NCBI RefSeq assembly: GCF_036417845.1
Contig: NC_090011.1
Span: 1,880,726 to 1,944,725, forward strand
Direction of reading: 5' to 3'
DNA: 64,000 nt
DNA from: Apteryx mantelli
Taxonomy: Eukaryota; Chordata; Aves; Apterygiformes; Apterygidae
Made by a program: the position numbers and the translations under genes. Below the pieces are notes generated by a model that made no database searches, had not been told where the DNA came from, and saw only the letters and a list, made by a program, of their open reading frames with translations. Positions 27,725-41,400 of the stretch are shown here, one piece after another. Position 1 is the stretch's first letter. Each line of letters begins with the position of its first letter.

Positions 27725-28575
27725 GGGGGGCACCCGGACGCCTGGGCCCATTCCGGGGGGGGGGGGGGCTCGATCCCCCGCCCCAGACACACGCTTTGGT
27801 TGGGGGCGGGGCCCCCGCCCGGACGCCTGGGCCCTTCCCGGGGTCTCCGACCCCCCCTTAAAACACACATAGAGGGACACGGATTTTGGGGGGGGGGGGC
27901 ACCCGGACGCCTGGGCCCTTCGCTGGTGGCACCCGGACGCCTGGGCCCATCGCGGGGTCACACACAGGGGGACACGGCTTGGGGGGGGGGGCACCCGGAC
28001 GCCTGGGCCCTTCCCGAGGTCTCTGATCCGCCCCCCCTTTAAACACACATAGGGGGACACAGTGGGGGGGGGGGGGGCCCGGACGCCTGGGCCCTCAGTT
28101 GTGGGGGGTCCCGGACGCCTGGGCCCTTGGTGGAGGCACCCGGACGCCTGGGCCCTCGGTTGTGGGGGGGTCCCGGACGCCTGGGCCCTTGGTGGAGGCA
28201 CCCGGACGCCTGGGCCCTCGGTCGTGGGGGGGGGTCCCGGACGCCTGGGCCCTTGGTGGAGGCACCCGGACGCCTGGGCCCTCGGTTGTGGGGGGGTCCC
28301 GGACGCCTGGGCCCTTGGTGGAGGCACCCGGACGCCTGGGCCCTCGGTTGTGGGGGGGGGGCCCGGACGCCTGGGCCCTCGTTCAGTGGCACCCAGACGC
28401 CTGGGCCCTCGGTCGTGGGGGGGTCCCGGATGCCTGGGCCCTCGGTGGAGGCACCCGGACGCCTGGGCCCTCGGTCGTGGGGGGGGGGCCCGGACGCCCG
28501 GCTCCTCAGCCGGCAGGGGCGGGGGCGGGGGGGGGCGCCCGGACGCCTGGGCCCTCGGCGGGGGCGCCCGGGCTC
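27725..28575. repeat. CGGACGCCTGGGCCC array (copy 2)
   Basis: The dispersed core lies in a ~52-base unit with CCTTGGTGGAGGCACC and CTCGGTTGTGGGGGGGTCC, regular from 28075 to 28490. It probably falls within the SYT3 3' UTR. Confidence 0.92.
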
Positions 28576-28689
28576 ACAGTGGGGGTCCCGCGGTGCCGGC
28601 GGCCCCGGGGGTCCCTATGGCTTCGGTGTCGGGGCCCCCCCGGCCGGGCCGGCGGCGCCTGCGGGGGGGGGGGGGGGGGGTGCCACCGG

Positions 28690-29455
28690 CCAGTTCGGCC
28701 CAGTACGGCCCAGTATGGCCCAGTGCCCCCCCCCAGCAACCCCCCCCAGGTCCCAGTGCCCCCCATTCCCTCCCAGGCCCTCCCAGTTCCCCCAGTCCCT
28801 TCCAGTTCCCTCCAGTCCCCCCAGTCTCCCCCAGTATCTCCCAGGTCCCCCCAGTTCCCTCCAGTCCCCCCAGTATCTCCCAGTCCCTCCCAGTTCCCTC
28901 CAGCTCTTCCCAGTGCCCCCCAGTCCCTCCCAGTGCCACCAGTTCCCCCAGTATCTCCCAGTGCCCCCCAGTCCCTCCCAGTTCCCTCCAGTCCCCCCAG
29001 TATCTCCCAGTCCCTCCCAGTTGCCCCAGTCCCTCCCAGTCCCACCAGTTCCCCGAGACTCTCCCAGTGCCCCCCAGCTCCTCCCAGTCCCCCCAGTCCC
29101 CTCCAGTCCCCCCAGTTCCCCCAGTATCTCCCAGTGTCCCCAGTATCTCCCAGCCCCTCCCAGTTCCCCCAGTCCCCCCAGACCCCTCCAGTTCCCTCAG
29201 TCCTTCCCAGTCCTTCCCAGTCCCTCCCAGTCCCCCCAGACCCCTCCAGTTCCCCCAGTCCTTCCCAGTATCTCCCAGTCCCTCCCAGTCCCACCAGTTC
29301 CCCAAGACCCTCCCAGTCCCCCCAGTCCCTCCCAGTGCCACCAGTTCCCCCAGTTCCCCCCAGTCTCTCCCAGTGTCCCCCAGCCCCTCCCAGTCCCTCC
29401 CAGTTCCCCCAGTCCTCCCAGTCCCTCCCAGTCCCCCCAGTGCCCCGGCGCTCAC
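28690..29455. repeat. CCCAGTCCCTCCCAGT array next to SYT3 stop
   Basis: Units of 10-14 bases, CCCAGTCCCTCCCAGTTCCC and CCCAGTATCTC, run up to the SYT3 last exon. On the transcript strand this is ACTGGGAGGGACTGGG. Confidence 0.92.
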
Positions 29456-29457
29456 CG

Positions 29458-32400
29458 TCACTCGCAGCCCGGCTCCATCACGGCCGGTTTCTTGGACACG
29501 AGGCTGCCCAGGGCCTTCTCCTGCGGCGGCGCACGCTCGCGTGGGGCCTTGCACGCTCGTGTGGGGCCTTGCACGCTCGCGTGGGGCCTCGCACGCTCGC
29601 GTGGGGCCTCGCACACTCGCGTGGGGCCTCGCACACCCTCGCACGCGCACCTGGCACCGCTCGCACGGCGCGGTGCAGCTCGCACGGCTTGCACACCATC
29701 GTGCGGCTTGCACGGCTCGCACGGCACAGCTTGCACACCACGGCGCAGCTTGCACACCACGGCGCAGCTTGCACAGCACAGCTTGCACACCATGGTGCAG
29801 CTTGCACGGCTCGCACGACAGGGTGCAGCTTGCACAGCTTGCACACCACAGCGCAGCCTGCACAACTTGCACGGCACAGCTCGCACACCATGGCACAGCT
29901 TGCACGGCACAGCACACCTTGCACAGCTTGCACACCACAGCGCAACTTGCACGGCACGGTGCAGCTTGCACGGCGCAGCTTGCACAGCTTGCACAGCGCA
30001 GCTTGCACGGCTTGCACACCACGGCGCAGCTTGCACGACGGTGCAGCTTGCACAGCTGGCATGGCACAGCGCAGCTTGCACGGCTTGCATGACAGGGTGC
30101 AGCTTGCACGGCGCAGCTTGCACACCACGGCGCAGCCTGCACAGCTTGCAGAGCACAGCGCAGCTTGCACAGCTCGCACAACAGGGTGCAGCTCGCACGG
30201 CACAGCTTGCACGGCAAGGCGTGGCTTGCACACCACAGTGCAGCTTGCACGGCTCGCACAGCACAGGTTGCACACCACGGCGCAGCTTGCACAGCTTGCA
30301 CGCCACAGTGCAGCTTGCACGGCACAGCTTGCACGCCATGGTGAGTCTTGCACACCACAGCGCAGCCTGCACAGCTCGCATGGCGCAGCTTGCACGGCTT
30401 GCACACCATCGCGCAGCTCGCACAGCACAGCTTGCACAGCACGGTGCAGCCTGCACAGCTCGCACGGCGCAGCTTGCACGCCACCGCGCAGCTTGCACAC
30501 CATCGTGCAGCTTGCACGGCTCGCACAACAGGGTGCAGCTTGCACGGCACAGCTTGCACACCACGGCACAGCTTGCACACCATGGCGCAGCTTGCACCGC
30601 TTGCACGACAGGGTGCAGCTTGCACGGCACAGCTTGCACACCACGGTGCAGCTTGCACAGCTTGCACACCACAGTGCAGCTTGCACCGCTTGCACGGCAC
30701 AGCGCAGCTTGCACACCACGGTGCAGCTTGCACCGCTTGCACACCAGGGTGCAGCTCGCACCGCTTGCACGGCACAGCGCAGCTTGCACACCACGGCACG
30801 GCTTGCACGGCGCCGTTTGCACGACAGGGTGCAGCTTGCACGGCTCGCCCAGGCGTCACCCACGCGCGTCACCCGCGTGCCACGGGGTGGGGACGGGGAC
30901 ACGGGCGCTCACCTCGACGAGCGGGTGCCAGTGCTCGATGGGCTTGCGGGGGTTGGCGAGCATCTCGGCCCAGTGCTCGCGGCCCGGCCCCTCGGCGTCG
31001 CTGCCCACCCGGCACATGCCGATCACCTCGTTGTGCCCGATGCTGCCGGAGCGAGGAGGGCGCCTCAGCACCCACGGCACCCGCGGCACCCGCAGCACCC
31101 CAGGGACCCGGGCGTCCGGGGGGCACCTGCATCCCAGGACCCAGGAATCCAGGTGCCACCTCCATCCCAGGGACCAAGGTGTCCAGGTGCCACCTACATC
31201 CCAGGAACCCAGGCGTCCAGGTGACACCTCCATCCCAGGACCCAGGTGTCCGGGGGGCACCCAAATAGGGGACCCAGGCGTCCAGGTGACACCTCCATCC
31301 CAGGGACCCAGGTGTCCGGGGGGGCACCCAAATAGGGGACCCAGGCGTCCGGGTGCCACCTCCATCCCAGGGGACCCAGGCGTCGGGGGGCACCAAAATA
31401 GGGGACCCAGGCGTCCGGGTGCCACCTCCATCCCAGGGGACCCAGGTGTCCAGGGGGCACCCAAATAGGGGACCCAGGCGTCCGGGTGACACCTCCATCC
31501 CAGGACCCAGGTGTCCGGGGGGCACCCAAATAGGGGACCCAGGTGTCCGGGTGCCACCTCCATCCCGGGGACCCAGGTGTCCGGGGAGCACCCAAATAGG
31601 GGACCCAGGCGTCCGGGTGCCACCTCCATCCCAGGGGACCCAGGCGTCCGGGGGGCACCAAAATAGGGGACCCAGGCGTCCAGGTGCCACCTACATCCCA
31701 GGAACCCAGGCGTCCGGTGCCACCTCCATCCCAGGACCCAGGCGTCCGGGGGGCACCAAAAATAGGGGACCCAGGCGTCCGGGTGCCACCTCCATCCCAG
31801 GGGACCCAGGTGTCCAGGGGGCACCCAAATAGGGGACCCAGGCGTCCGGGTGACACCTCCATCCCAGGGACCCAGGTGTCCAGGGGGCACCCGAATAGGG
31901 GACCCAGGCGTCCGGATGCCACCTCCATCCCAGGGGACCCAGGTGTCCGGGGGGCACCCAAATAGGGGACCCAGGCGTCCAGGTGCCACCTCCATCCCGG
32001 GGACCAAGGTGTCCAGGTGCCACCTACATCCCAAGACCCAGGCGTCCAGGTGACACCTCCATCCCAGGACCCAGGTGTCCGGGGAGCACCCAAATAGGGG
32101 ACCCAGGCGTCCGGGTGACACCTCCATCCCAGGACCCAGGTGTCCGGGGAGCACCCAAATAGGGGACCCAGGCGTCCGGGTGACACCTCCATCCCGGGGA
32201 CCCAGGCGTCCAGGTGCCACCTCCATCCCAGGACCCAGGCGTCCGGGGGGCACCCAAATAGGGGACCCAGGCGTCCGGGTGCCACCTCCATCCCGGGGAC
32301 CCAGGCGTCCAGGTGCCACCTCCATCCCAGGACCCAGGTGTCTGGGTGACACCTCCATCCCAGGACCCAGGCGTCCAGGTGCCACCTCCATCCCAGGACC

Positions 32401-35400
32401 CAGGCGTCCGGGGGGCACCCAAATAGGGGACCCAGGCGTCCGGGTGCCACCTCCATCCCGGGGACCCAGGCGTCCAGGTGCCACCTCCATCCCAGGACCC
32501 AGGTGTCTGGGTGACACCTCCATCCCAGGACCCAGGCGTCCAGGTGCCACCTCCATCCCAGGACCCAGGCGTCCGGGGGGCACCCAAATAGGGGACCCAG
32601 GCGTCCGGGTGCCACCTCCATCCCGGGGACCCAGGCGTCCAGGTGCCACCTCCATCCCAGGACCCAGGTGTCTGGGTGACACCTCCATCCCAGGACCCAG
32701 GTGTCCGGGTGCCACCTCCACCCCAGGAACCCAGACATCCGGGCCAAAGACACCCTCACGCTCTAGGGACCCAGGCGTCCGGGCGGGTGGTGGAGGTTCC
32801 TCCACGCCAGGCCACCGCCGGGCAGGGAGCACCCACGGGTGGGGGGGGACACCCACGGGTGGGGGTCTCACCAGTCGTAGTCGAGCACGGCGATGGTGAG
32901 GCTGACGCTGTGCACGCTGGCGTGGGGCACGTCGAACACCAGCGCCTCGTTGTAGCTGGGGTTCAGCGTGTTCTTCTTGATGGACGTCTTGCGCTTCTTC
33001 AGGCGCCGGCCCTCGGCCATCAGCGAGGCCTTCACGTAGGGGTCTGCGGCGGCCGCCGGCGCGGTGGCACGTGGGGACCCCCCCCACCACCCCCACCCCC
33101 GCCCTCCTCCTCCTCCTCCTCCTCCCTGGGTGCACGGATGGACCTCGCAGGTCCCTCCGTGTCCCTCCATGGACCTCTGTGAACCTCCATGTTCCCCATG
33201 TTCTCCATGCTCCTCCATGTCCCTCATGTCCCACCATGAACCTCCGTGAACCTCCAAGAACCTCCATGTCCCTCCATGTCCCCCATGTCCCTCCATGTCC
33301 CTCATGTCCCCCCATGTCCTTCCATGTCCCTCATGTCCCCCGTGTCCCCTGTGTCCCTCCATGTCCCCCGTGTCCCTCCATGTTCCTCCATGTCCCTCCA
33401 TGTGCCTCCATGTTCCTCCATGTCCTCCATGTCCCCCCATGTCCCTCCATGTCCTTCCATGTCCCCCCATGTCCCCCATGTCCCTCCATGTTCCTCCATG
33501 TCCCCCCCATGTCCCCCATGTCCCTCCATGTCCCTCCATGTCCCCCATGTCCCTCCATGTCCCTCCATGTCCCTCCATGTCCCCCATGGCCCCCCATGTC
33601 CCTCATGTCCCCCCATGTCCCCCCATGTCCCCTGTGTCCCTCCATGTCCCCCATGTCCCCCATGTCCCTCCATGTCCCTCCATGTCCCCCCATGTCCCTC
33701 ATGTCCCCCCATGTCCCTCCATGTCCCTCCATGTCCCCCCACGTCCCTCATGTCCCCCCATGTCCCCCCATGTCCCTCCATGTCCCCCCATGTCCCTCAT
33801 GTCCCCCCATGACCCTCCATGTCCCCCCATGTCCCTCATGTCCCCCCATGTCCCCCCATGTCCATGTCCCCCCATGTCCCTCCATGTCCCTCCATGTCCC
33901 CCCATGTCCCTCATGTCCCCCCATGTCCCCCCATGTCCCCCCATGTCCCTCCATGTCCCTCCATGTCCCTCCATGTCCCCCCATGTCCCTCATGTCCCCC
34001 CATGTCCATGTCCCTCCATGTCCCCCCACGTCCCTCATGTCCCCCCATGTCCCCCCATGTCCCCCCATGTCCCTCCATGTCCCCCCATGTCCCTCATGTC
34101 CCCCCATGTCCCCCCATGTCCCCCCATGTCCCTCCATGTCCCCCCATGTCCCTCATGTCCCCCCATGTCCCCCCATGTCCCCCCATGTCCCTCCATGTCC
34201 CCCATGTCCCTCATGTCCCCCCATGTCCCCCCATGTCCCTCATGTCCCCCCATGTCCCTCCATGTCCCCCCATGTCCCTCATGTCCCCCCATGTCCCTCC
34301 ATGTCCCTCCATGTCCCCCCACGTCCCTCATGTCCCCCCATGTCCCCCCATGTCCCCCCATGTCCCTCCATGTCCCTCATGTCCCCCCATGTCCCTCCAT
34401 GTCCCCCCATGTCCCTCATGTCCCCCCATGTCCCCCCATGTCCCCCCATGTCCCTCCATGTCCCTCCATGTCCCTCCATGTCCCCCCATGTCCCTCATGT
34501 CCCCCCATGTCCCTCATGTCCCCCCATGTCCCCCCATGTCCCTCCATGTCCCCCCATGTCCCCTCATGTCCCCCCATGTCCCTCCATGTCCCTCCATGTC
34601 CCCCCATGTCCCCCCATGTCCCCCCATGTCCCTCATGTCCCCCCGTCCCCCCATGTCCCTCCATGTCCCATGTCCCCCCATGTCCCCCCATGTCCCTCAT
34701 GTCCCCCCATGTCCCCCCATGTCCCCCCATGTCCCCCCATGTCCCTCATGTCCCCCCATGTCCCCCCCATGTCCCTCATGTCCCCCCATGTCCCCCCATG
34801 TCCCCCCATGTCCCTCCATGTCCCCCCATGTCCCTCATGTCCCCCCATGTCCCCCCATGTCCCCCCATGTCCCCCCATGTCCCCCCATGTCCCTCCATGT
34901 CCTTCCATGTCCCTCCATGTCCCCCCATGTCCCTCCATGTCCCCCATGTCCCTCCATGTCCCTCCATGTCCCTCCATGTCCCTCCATGTCCCCCCATGTC
35001 CCCCATGTCCCTCCATGTCCCTCCATGTCCCCCCATGTCCCTCCATGTCCCCCATGTCCCTCCATGTCCCTCCATGTCCCCCATGTCCCCCATGTCCCCC
35101 CTGTCCCCCCATGTCCCTCCATGTCCCCCATGTCCCCCCATGTCCCCCCATGTCCCCCATGTCCCCCATGTCCTCCATGTCCCCCATGTCCCCCCATGTC
35201 CCTCCATGTCCCTCCATGTCCCCCATGTCCCTCCATGTCCCTCCATGTCCTTCCATGTCCCTCCATGTCCCTCCATGTCCTTCCATGTCCTTCCATGTCC
35301 TTCCATGTCCCTCCATGTCCCCCCATGTCCCCCCATGTCCCCCATGTCCCCCATGTCCTCCATGTCCCCCATGTCCCCCATGTCCCCCCGTGTCCCTCCA

Positions 35401-38400
35401 TGTCCCCCCGTGTCCCTCCATGTCCCTCCATGTCCCTCCATGTCCCCCCATGTCCCCCCATGTCCCCCCATGTCCTCCATGTCCCCCCATGTCCCTCCAT
35501 GTCCCTCCATGTCCCCCCATGTCCCTCCATGTCCCCCGTGTCCCCTGTGTCCCTCCATGTCCCTCATGTCCCCCCATGTCCCTCCATGTCCCCCGTGTCC
35601 CCTGTGTCCCTCCATGTCCCTCATGTCCCCCCATGTCCCTCCATGTCCCCCCATGTCCCACATGTCCCTCCATGTCCCCCCATGTCCCCACGTGTCCCCA
35701 GTCCCCGCACTGACCCGAGTAGCCGGTGAGGTCCATGGCGCGCAGGTTGGACGCCCGGATGATGGTCACGGTGAGGCGCCCGGCCGTGGGCAGGTAGCAC
35801 AGGGAGAAGTTCACCTCGCCCAGGTCGGCCTTCTCCTGGGGACGGGGCAGCCGTCAGGGCCACCGGGGTGGTCGGGGGGCACCGGGGGGGTCACGGGGGT
35901 CAGGGGGCACCTGGGGGGGTCACGGGGGTCAGGGGGCACCTGGGGGGGTCAGGGGGCGCCGGGGGGCAGGAGGTATCTGGGGAGCCTCAACCCTGGTGGG
36001 ACCAAGGGCAGCTTCCCCCAGAGCCCCTGAGACTGGGGGGAACTGGGGTGAAACCAGTGAGAAACTGGGGTGGAACTGGGGTGGAACTGGGGTGGAACCG
36101 GTGAGAAACTGGGGAGAAACTGGGGAGAAACTGGGGTGGAACCAGTGAGAAACTGGGGTGGAACTGGGGTGGAACTGGGGTGGAACCAGTGAGAAACTGG
36201 GGTGGAACTGGGGTGAAATTGGGGTGAAACCACTGAGAAACTGGGGTGGAACTGGGGTGGAACTGGGGTGAAACCACTGAGAAACTGGGGTGGAACTGGG
36301 GTGAAATTGGGGTGAAACCACTGAGAAACTGGGGTGGAACTGGGGTGGAACTGGGGTGAAACCACTGAGAAACTGGGGTGGAACTGGGGTGAAATTGGGG
36401 TGAAACCACTGAGAAACTGGGGTGGAACTGGGGTGGAACTGGGGTGAAACCACTGAGAAACTGGGGTGGAACTGGGGTGAAATTGGGGTGAAACCACTGA
36501 GAAACTGGGTTGAACTGGGGTGAAACTGGTGAGAAGCTGGGGTGAAACCACTGAGAAACTGGTGAGAAACTGGGGTGAAACTGGAGTGAAACCAGTGAGA
36601 AACTGGGGTGAAACCAGGGGGAAACTGGTGAGAAACTGGGGTGAAACTGGAGTGAAACCAGTGAGAAACTGGGGTGAAACCAGGGGGAAACTGGTGAGAA
36701 ACTGGGGTGAAACTGGAGTGAAACCAGTGAGAAACTGAGGTGAAACCAGGGGGAAACTGGGGAGAAACCAGGGTGAAACTGGGGTGGAACCAGGAAACTG
36801 GGGGTGACACCAGGGATGACACTGGGGATGAAACCGGGGTGAAACTGGAGTGAAACTGGAGTGAAACTGCGCTGAAACCAGTGAGAACCTGGGGTGAAAC
36901 CAGGGTGAAACCGGGGTGAAACCGGGGTGAAAATGGGGATGAAACTGGGGTGAAACCGGGGTGAAACCGGGGTGAAACCAGAGATGAAACTGGAGTGAAA
37001 CCGGAGTGAAACCAGGCATGAAACCAGGGTGAAAACAGGGATGAAACCAGAGTGAAACCGGGGTGAAACCGGGGTGAAATTGGGGTGAAACCGGGGTGAA
37101 AGCAGAGCCATGACCAGGACCCCGAACGGAGCCGCAAAGAGCCAAAACCGGAGCCGAAACCGGAACCACGGATGGAGCCGAAACCACAACCGCAAACGGA
37201 GCCGCAAACGGAGCCGCAACTAGGACCGAAACCGGAATTGCAAACGGATCTGCAACTGGAGCAGCAAACGGAGGAGCAAACGGAGCCAAAACTGGAGCTG
37301 CAAATGTAGCCGAAACCGGAGCCGCAAATGGATCTGCAACCGGAGCCGAAACCAGAATCATCACTGGATCTGCAACCGGAGCCAAATGGAGGCAAAATCG
37401 GAGCAGCAAATGGAGCAGAAACCGGAGCCGCAGACGGAGCCGAAACCAGAATTGCAAATGGATCTGCAATTGGAGCAACAAATGGAGCCGAAAATGGAGC
37501 TGAAAATGGAGCCACAGGAGGAGCCGAAACCAGAAATGCAACCGGAGCCAAAACTGGAGCTGCAAATGGAGCTGAATCCAGAAATGCAATCGGAGCAGCA
37601 ACCAGAGCCGAAACTGGAGCCGCAGACAGAGCCGAAACCAGAATTGCAATTGGATCTGCAACCGGAGCTGCAACTGGAGCCGAAATGGAGCTGAAAATGG
37701 AGCTGAAAATGGAGCCGAATCCAGAAGTGCAACTGGAGCTGCAACCGGAACCACAAATGGAGCCAAAATTGGAGCTGAAAATGGAGCTGAATCCAGAAAT
37801 GCAACCGGATCTGCAACCGGAGCCACAACTGGAGCAAAAAATGGAGCTGAAAATGGAGCTGAAAATGGAGCTGAATCCAGAAATGCAACTGGATCTGCAA
37901 CTGGATCTGCAACTGGAGCAGAAATGGAGCCAAATCCAGAAATGCAACCAGAGCAGCAATCAGAGCTGGAACTGGAGCCACAAATGGAGCCAAAATGGAG
38001 CTGAAATGGAGCCAAATCCAGAAATGCAACTGGATCTGCAACCGGAGCCACAAATGGAGCCGAAATGGAGCTGCAAATAGAGCCCAATCCAGAAATGCAA
38101 CCGGAGCCGCAACTGGAGCTGAAAATGGAGCTGAAGATGGAGCCAAATCCAGAAATGCAACCGGAGCTGCAAATGGAGCCAAAATGGAGCTGAAATGGAG
38201 CCGCAAATGGAGCTGAATCCAGAAATGCAACTGGATCTGCAACCGGAGCTGCAAATGGAGCAGAAATGGAGCTGCAAATGGAGCCGAATCCAGAAATGCA
38301 ACCGGAACAGCTACCAGAGCCGGAACTGGAGCCACAAATGGAGCCGAAATGGAGCCAAAAATGGAGCCAAATCCAGAAATACAACCAGATCTGCAACCGG

Positions 38401-41400
38401 AGCCGCAACCGGAGCTGCAAATGGAGCCAAAAATGGAGCTGCAAATGGAGCTGCAAATGGAGCTGAAACCAGAAATGCAACTGGAGCCTCAACCGGAGCT
38501 GCAACCAGAGCTGCAAACGGAGCCGAAATGGAGCTGAAAATGGAGCTGCAGATGGAGCCAAATCCAGAAATGCAACTGGAGCCACAAATGGAACCGAAAA
38601 TGGAGCTGAAAATGGAGCTGAAAATGGAGCTGAATCCAGAAATGCAACCGGAGCTGCAACCAGAGCCACAAACGGAGCTGCAAATGGAGCCAAAATGGAG
38701 CCGAAAATGGAGCTGAAACCAGAAGTGCAACCGGATCTGCAACCGGAGCCACAACTGGAGCAAAAAATGGAGCTGAAAATGGAGCTGAAAATGGAGCCGA
38801 ATCCAGAAATGCAACTGGATCTGCAACCGGAGCTGCAACCAGAGCTGCAAACGGAGCCGAAACGGAGCCGCACATGGAGCCGAATCCAGAAACGCAACCG
38901 GAGCCACAACCGGAGCCACAAATGGAACCAAAAACGGAGCCGAAAATGGAGCTGCAGACGGAGCCAAATGCAGAACCGCAACCGGAGCCAGCAACCGGCG
39001 CGGCGAGCAGCATCGGCTCTGCGAGCAGAGCGGCCCCGGCCCCGGCGGCAGGAGCTCACCGCGGTGGCCTCCAGGATGTCCCTCCAGATGGGCGTCTCGG
39101 CGTCGCGCTCGGCCGCCTCCAGCAGGTTGTCGAGCACCACCTGGCCGATGAGGTCGTGCCGGGAGAAGCGGTCGAAGTCGTAGACGCTGAAGTGGAGGCG
39201 GCGGGCGGGCAGCTCGGCGAAGGGCACGCCGAAGCTGAAGGTCTCGTCGAAGACGGGGTTGAGGGTCTTGCGGTGCACCTTGGTCTGGAACTTCTTCTTG
39301 CGGTCGGGCAGCAGGTACATCTTGACGTAAGGGTCGGAGAAGCCGTTGGCGTCCTTGGCCGGCAGGTCCAAGGCGCGCAGGATGCGCACCACCAGCTGCT
39401 CCGAGCCGTAGGCGTAGCGGACGGCGAAGCTCAAGCGGCCGCAGGGCGTCCCAGCGCCCGCCCGCGCCTCCGTCTCGCCCGGTTGGTAGAGCTCCGGCTT
39501 GATCTGCCCGATGCTGGTGACCTGCTCGGCTTTGTCCTCGCTTCCGGAAGGGGGGACGCCGCCACCGCCGCCGCCGCCGCCGTGGAGGGCCGAATCCGGG
39601 CTGGGAGGTTGAGGGGCGGCGGGACGCGGGTTGTACCTGCGGGGAGGGCGAAGTGGGGGGGGGGGAGGCGGTGGGGGTGGTGCCCACGGGCCCCATCCTG
39701 GGGGCACCCGTGGTCTCGTGATCCTGGTGTCACCCGTGGTCCCCATCCTGGTGTCGCCCATGGTCTCGTGATCCTGGTGTCGCCCACAGCCCCAATCCTG
39801 GTGTCACCCATGGTCTCGTGATCCTGGTGTCACCCACAATCCCCATCCTGGTGTCACCCACAGCCCCAATCTTGGTGTCACCCATGGTCTCGTGATCCTG
39901 GTGTCACCCATGATTCCCATCCTGGTGTCGCCCACAGCTCCAATCCTGGTGTCACTCATGGTCTTGTGAACCTGGTGTCACCAACAGCCCCCATCCTAGT
40001 GTCACTCATGGTCTCATGATCCTGGTGTCACTCATGGTCCCATGATCTAGGTGTCACCCACAGCCCCCATCCTGGTGTCACTCATGGTCTTGTGATCTAG
40101 GTGTCACCCACAGTCCCAGTCCTGGTGTCACCCATGGTCCCATGATCAAGGTGTCACCCACAGTCCCATGATCCTGGTGTCACCCATGGTCCCGTGATCC
40201 TGGTGTCACCCACGGTCTCGTGATCCTGGTGTCACCCACAATCCCAATCCTGGTGTCACCCATGGTTCTATGATCCTGGTGTCACCCATGGTCTCGTGAT
40301 CCTGGTGTTGCCCACAGCCCCCATCCTGGTGTCACTCATGGCCCCCATCCTGGTGTCACCCACAGCCATCCTGGTGTCACCCATGGTCCTGTGATCCTGG
40401 TGTTACTCATAGTCTCATGATCCTGCTGTCATCCACAGCCCCAGTCCTGGTGTCACCCACGGCCCCATGATCCTGGTGTCACTCATGGTCTCATGATCCT
40501 GGTGTCACCCACAGTCTCGTGATCCTGGTGTCACCCACAGTCACATGATCCTGGTGTCACCCATGGTCCCCATCCCGGTGTCACCCATGGCCTTGAGTGG
40601 AGATCTCAGTGTCACCGGTGGCCTAGATCCCGGTGTCACCCACAGCCCCACGCACACGGGATCACGTCCTCATGCCCACCCAGGTCCCCGTGGCCGCCCC
40701 AGTCCGGTCAACACGTCACCCCACACCATCCCCGTGGCCACGTCATCCCATCCCTGTCCCATCCCTGTCCTCGTCCCATCCCGTCCCTGCACCGCTGATG
40801 TCCCCATCCGGTCCCCGTGCCATCCCCCTCCCTGTGCTGACGCCATGCTGTGCCCCTGTCCCATCCCCATCCCTGTCCCCAAGCCATTCCCATCCCCACA
40901 TCATCCCTGTCCCCATCCCTACCCTGTCCCCATCCCTGCCCTGTCCTCATCCTTGTCCCCATGCTGTTTCCATTGCCATCGCCATCCCATCCTGTCCCCA
41001 TCCCCATGCTGTCCCTGTTGCATCCCCATCTCATCCCATCCCTGTCCCCATGCTGTCCCCATCCCCGCCCTGTCCTCACCCTTGTCCCCATGCTGTCCCC
41101 CATCCCATCCTGTCCCCATGCCATCACTGTCCCTGTCCTCATCCATGTCCCTGTGCTTTCTCCATCCCCATCCTGTCCCCATCCCCATGTGGTCCCCATT
41201 TCATCCGCATCCCATCCCTGTCCCTGTCCTTGTCCCCATGCTGTCCCCATCCCTGACCTGTCCTCATCCTTGTCCCCATGCTGTTCCCATCCCCATGCCA
41301 TCCCCATGTTGTCCCCATGCCATCACTGTCCCCATCCTCATCCTTGTCCCCATGTGTCTCCATCCCCATCCCATCCCATCCCAACGCAGTCCCCATTGCA

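Noticed and set aside
33110-35705. Pro/Met/Ser-rich or Gly/His-rich repeat proteins in the CATGTCCC array
   Set aside because: It lies wholly inside a SYT3 intron between well-phased C2B exons, and the frames are open on both strands.
37125-39005. Collagen- or silk-like repeat gene on the minus strand
   Set aside because: Intronic array of GGAGCYGMAAATGG units. It ends exactly at the SYT3 C2A exon donor and has no start or domain.
36020-39005. Possible alternative SYT3 exons from read-through of the C2A exon donor
   Set aside because: The GTGAGC donor at 39059-39054 and the acceptor at 35836 match in phase, so the intervening frame is array sequence only.
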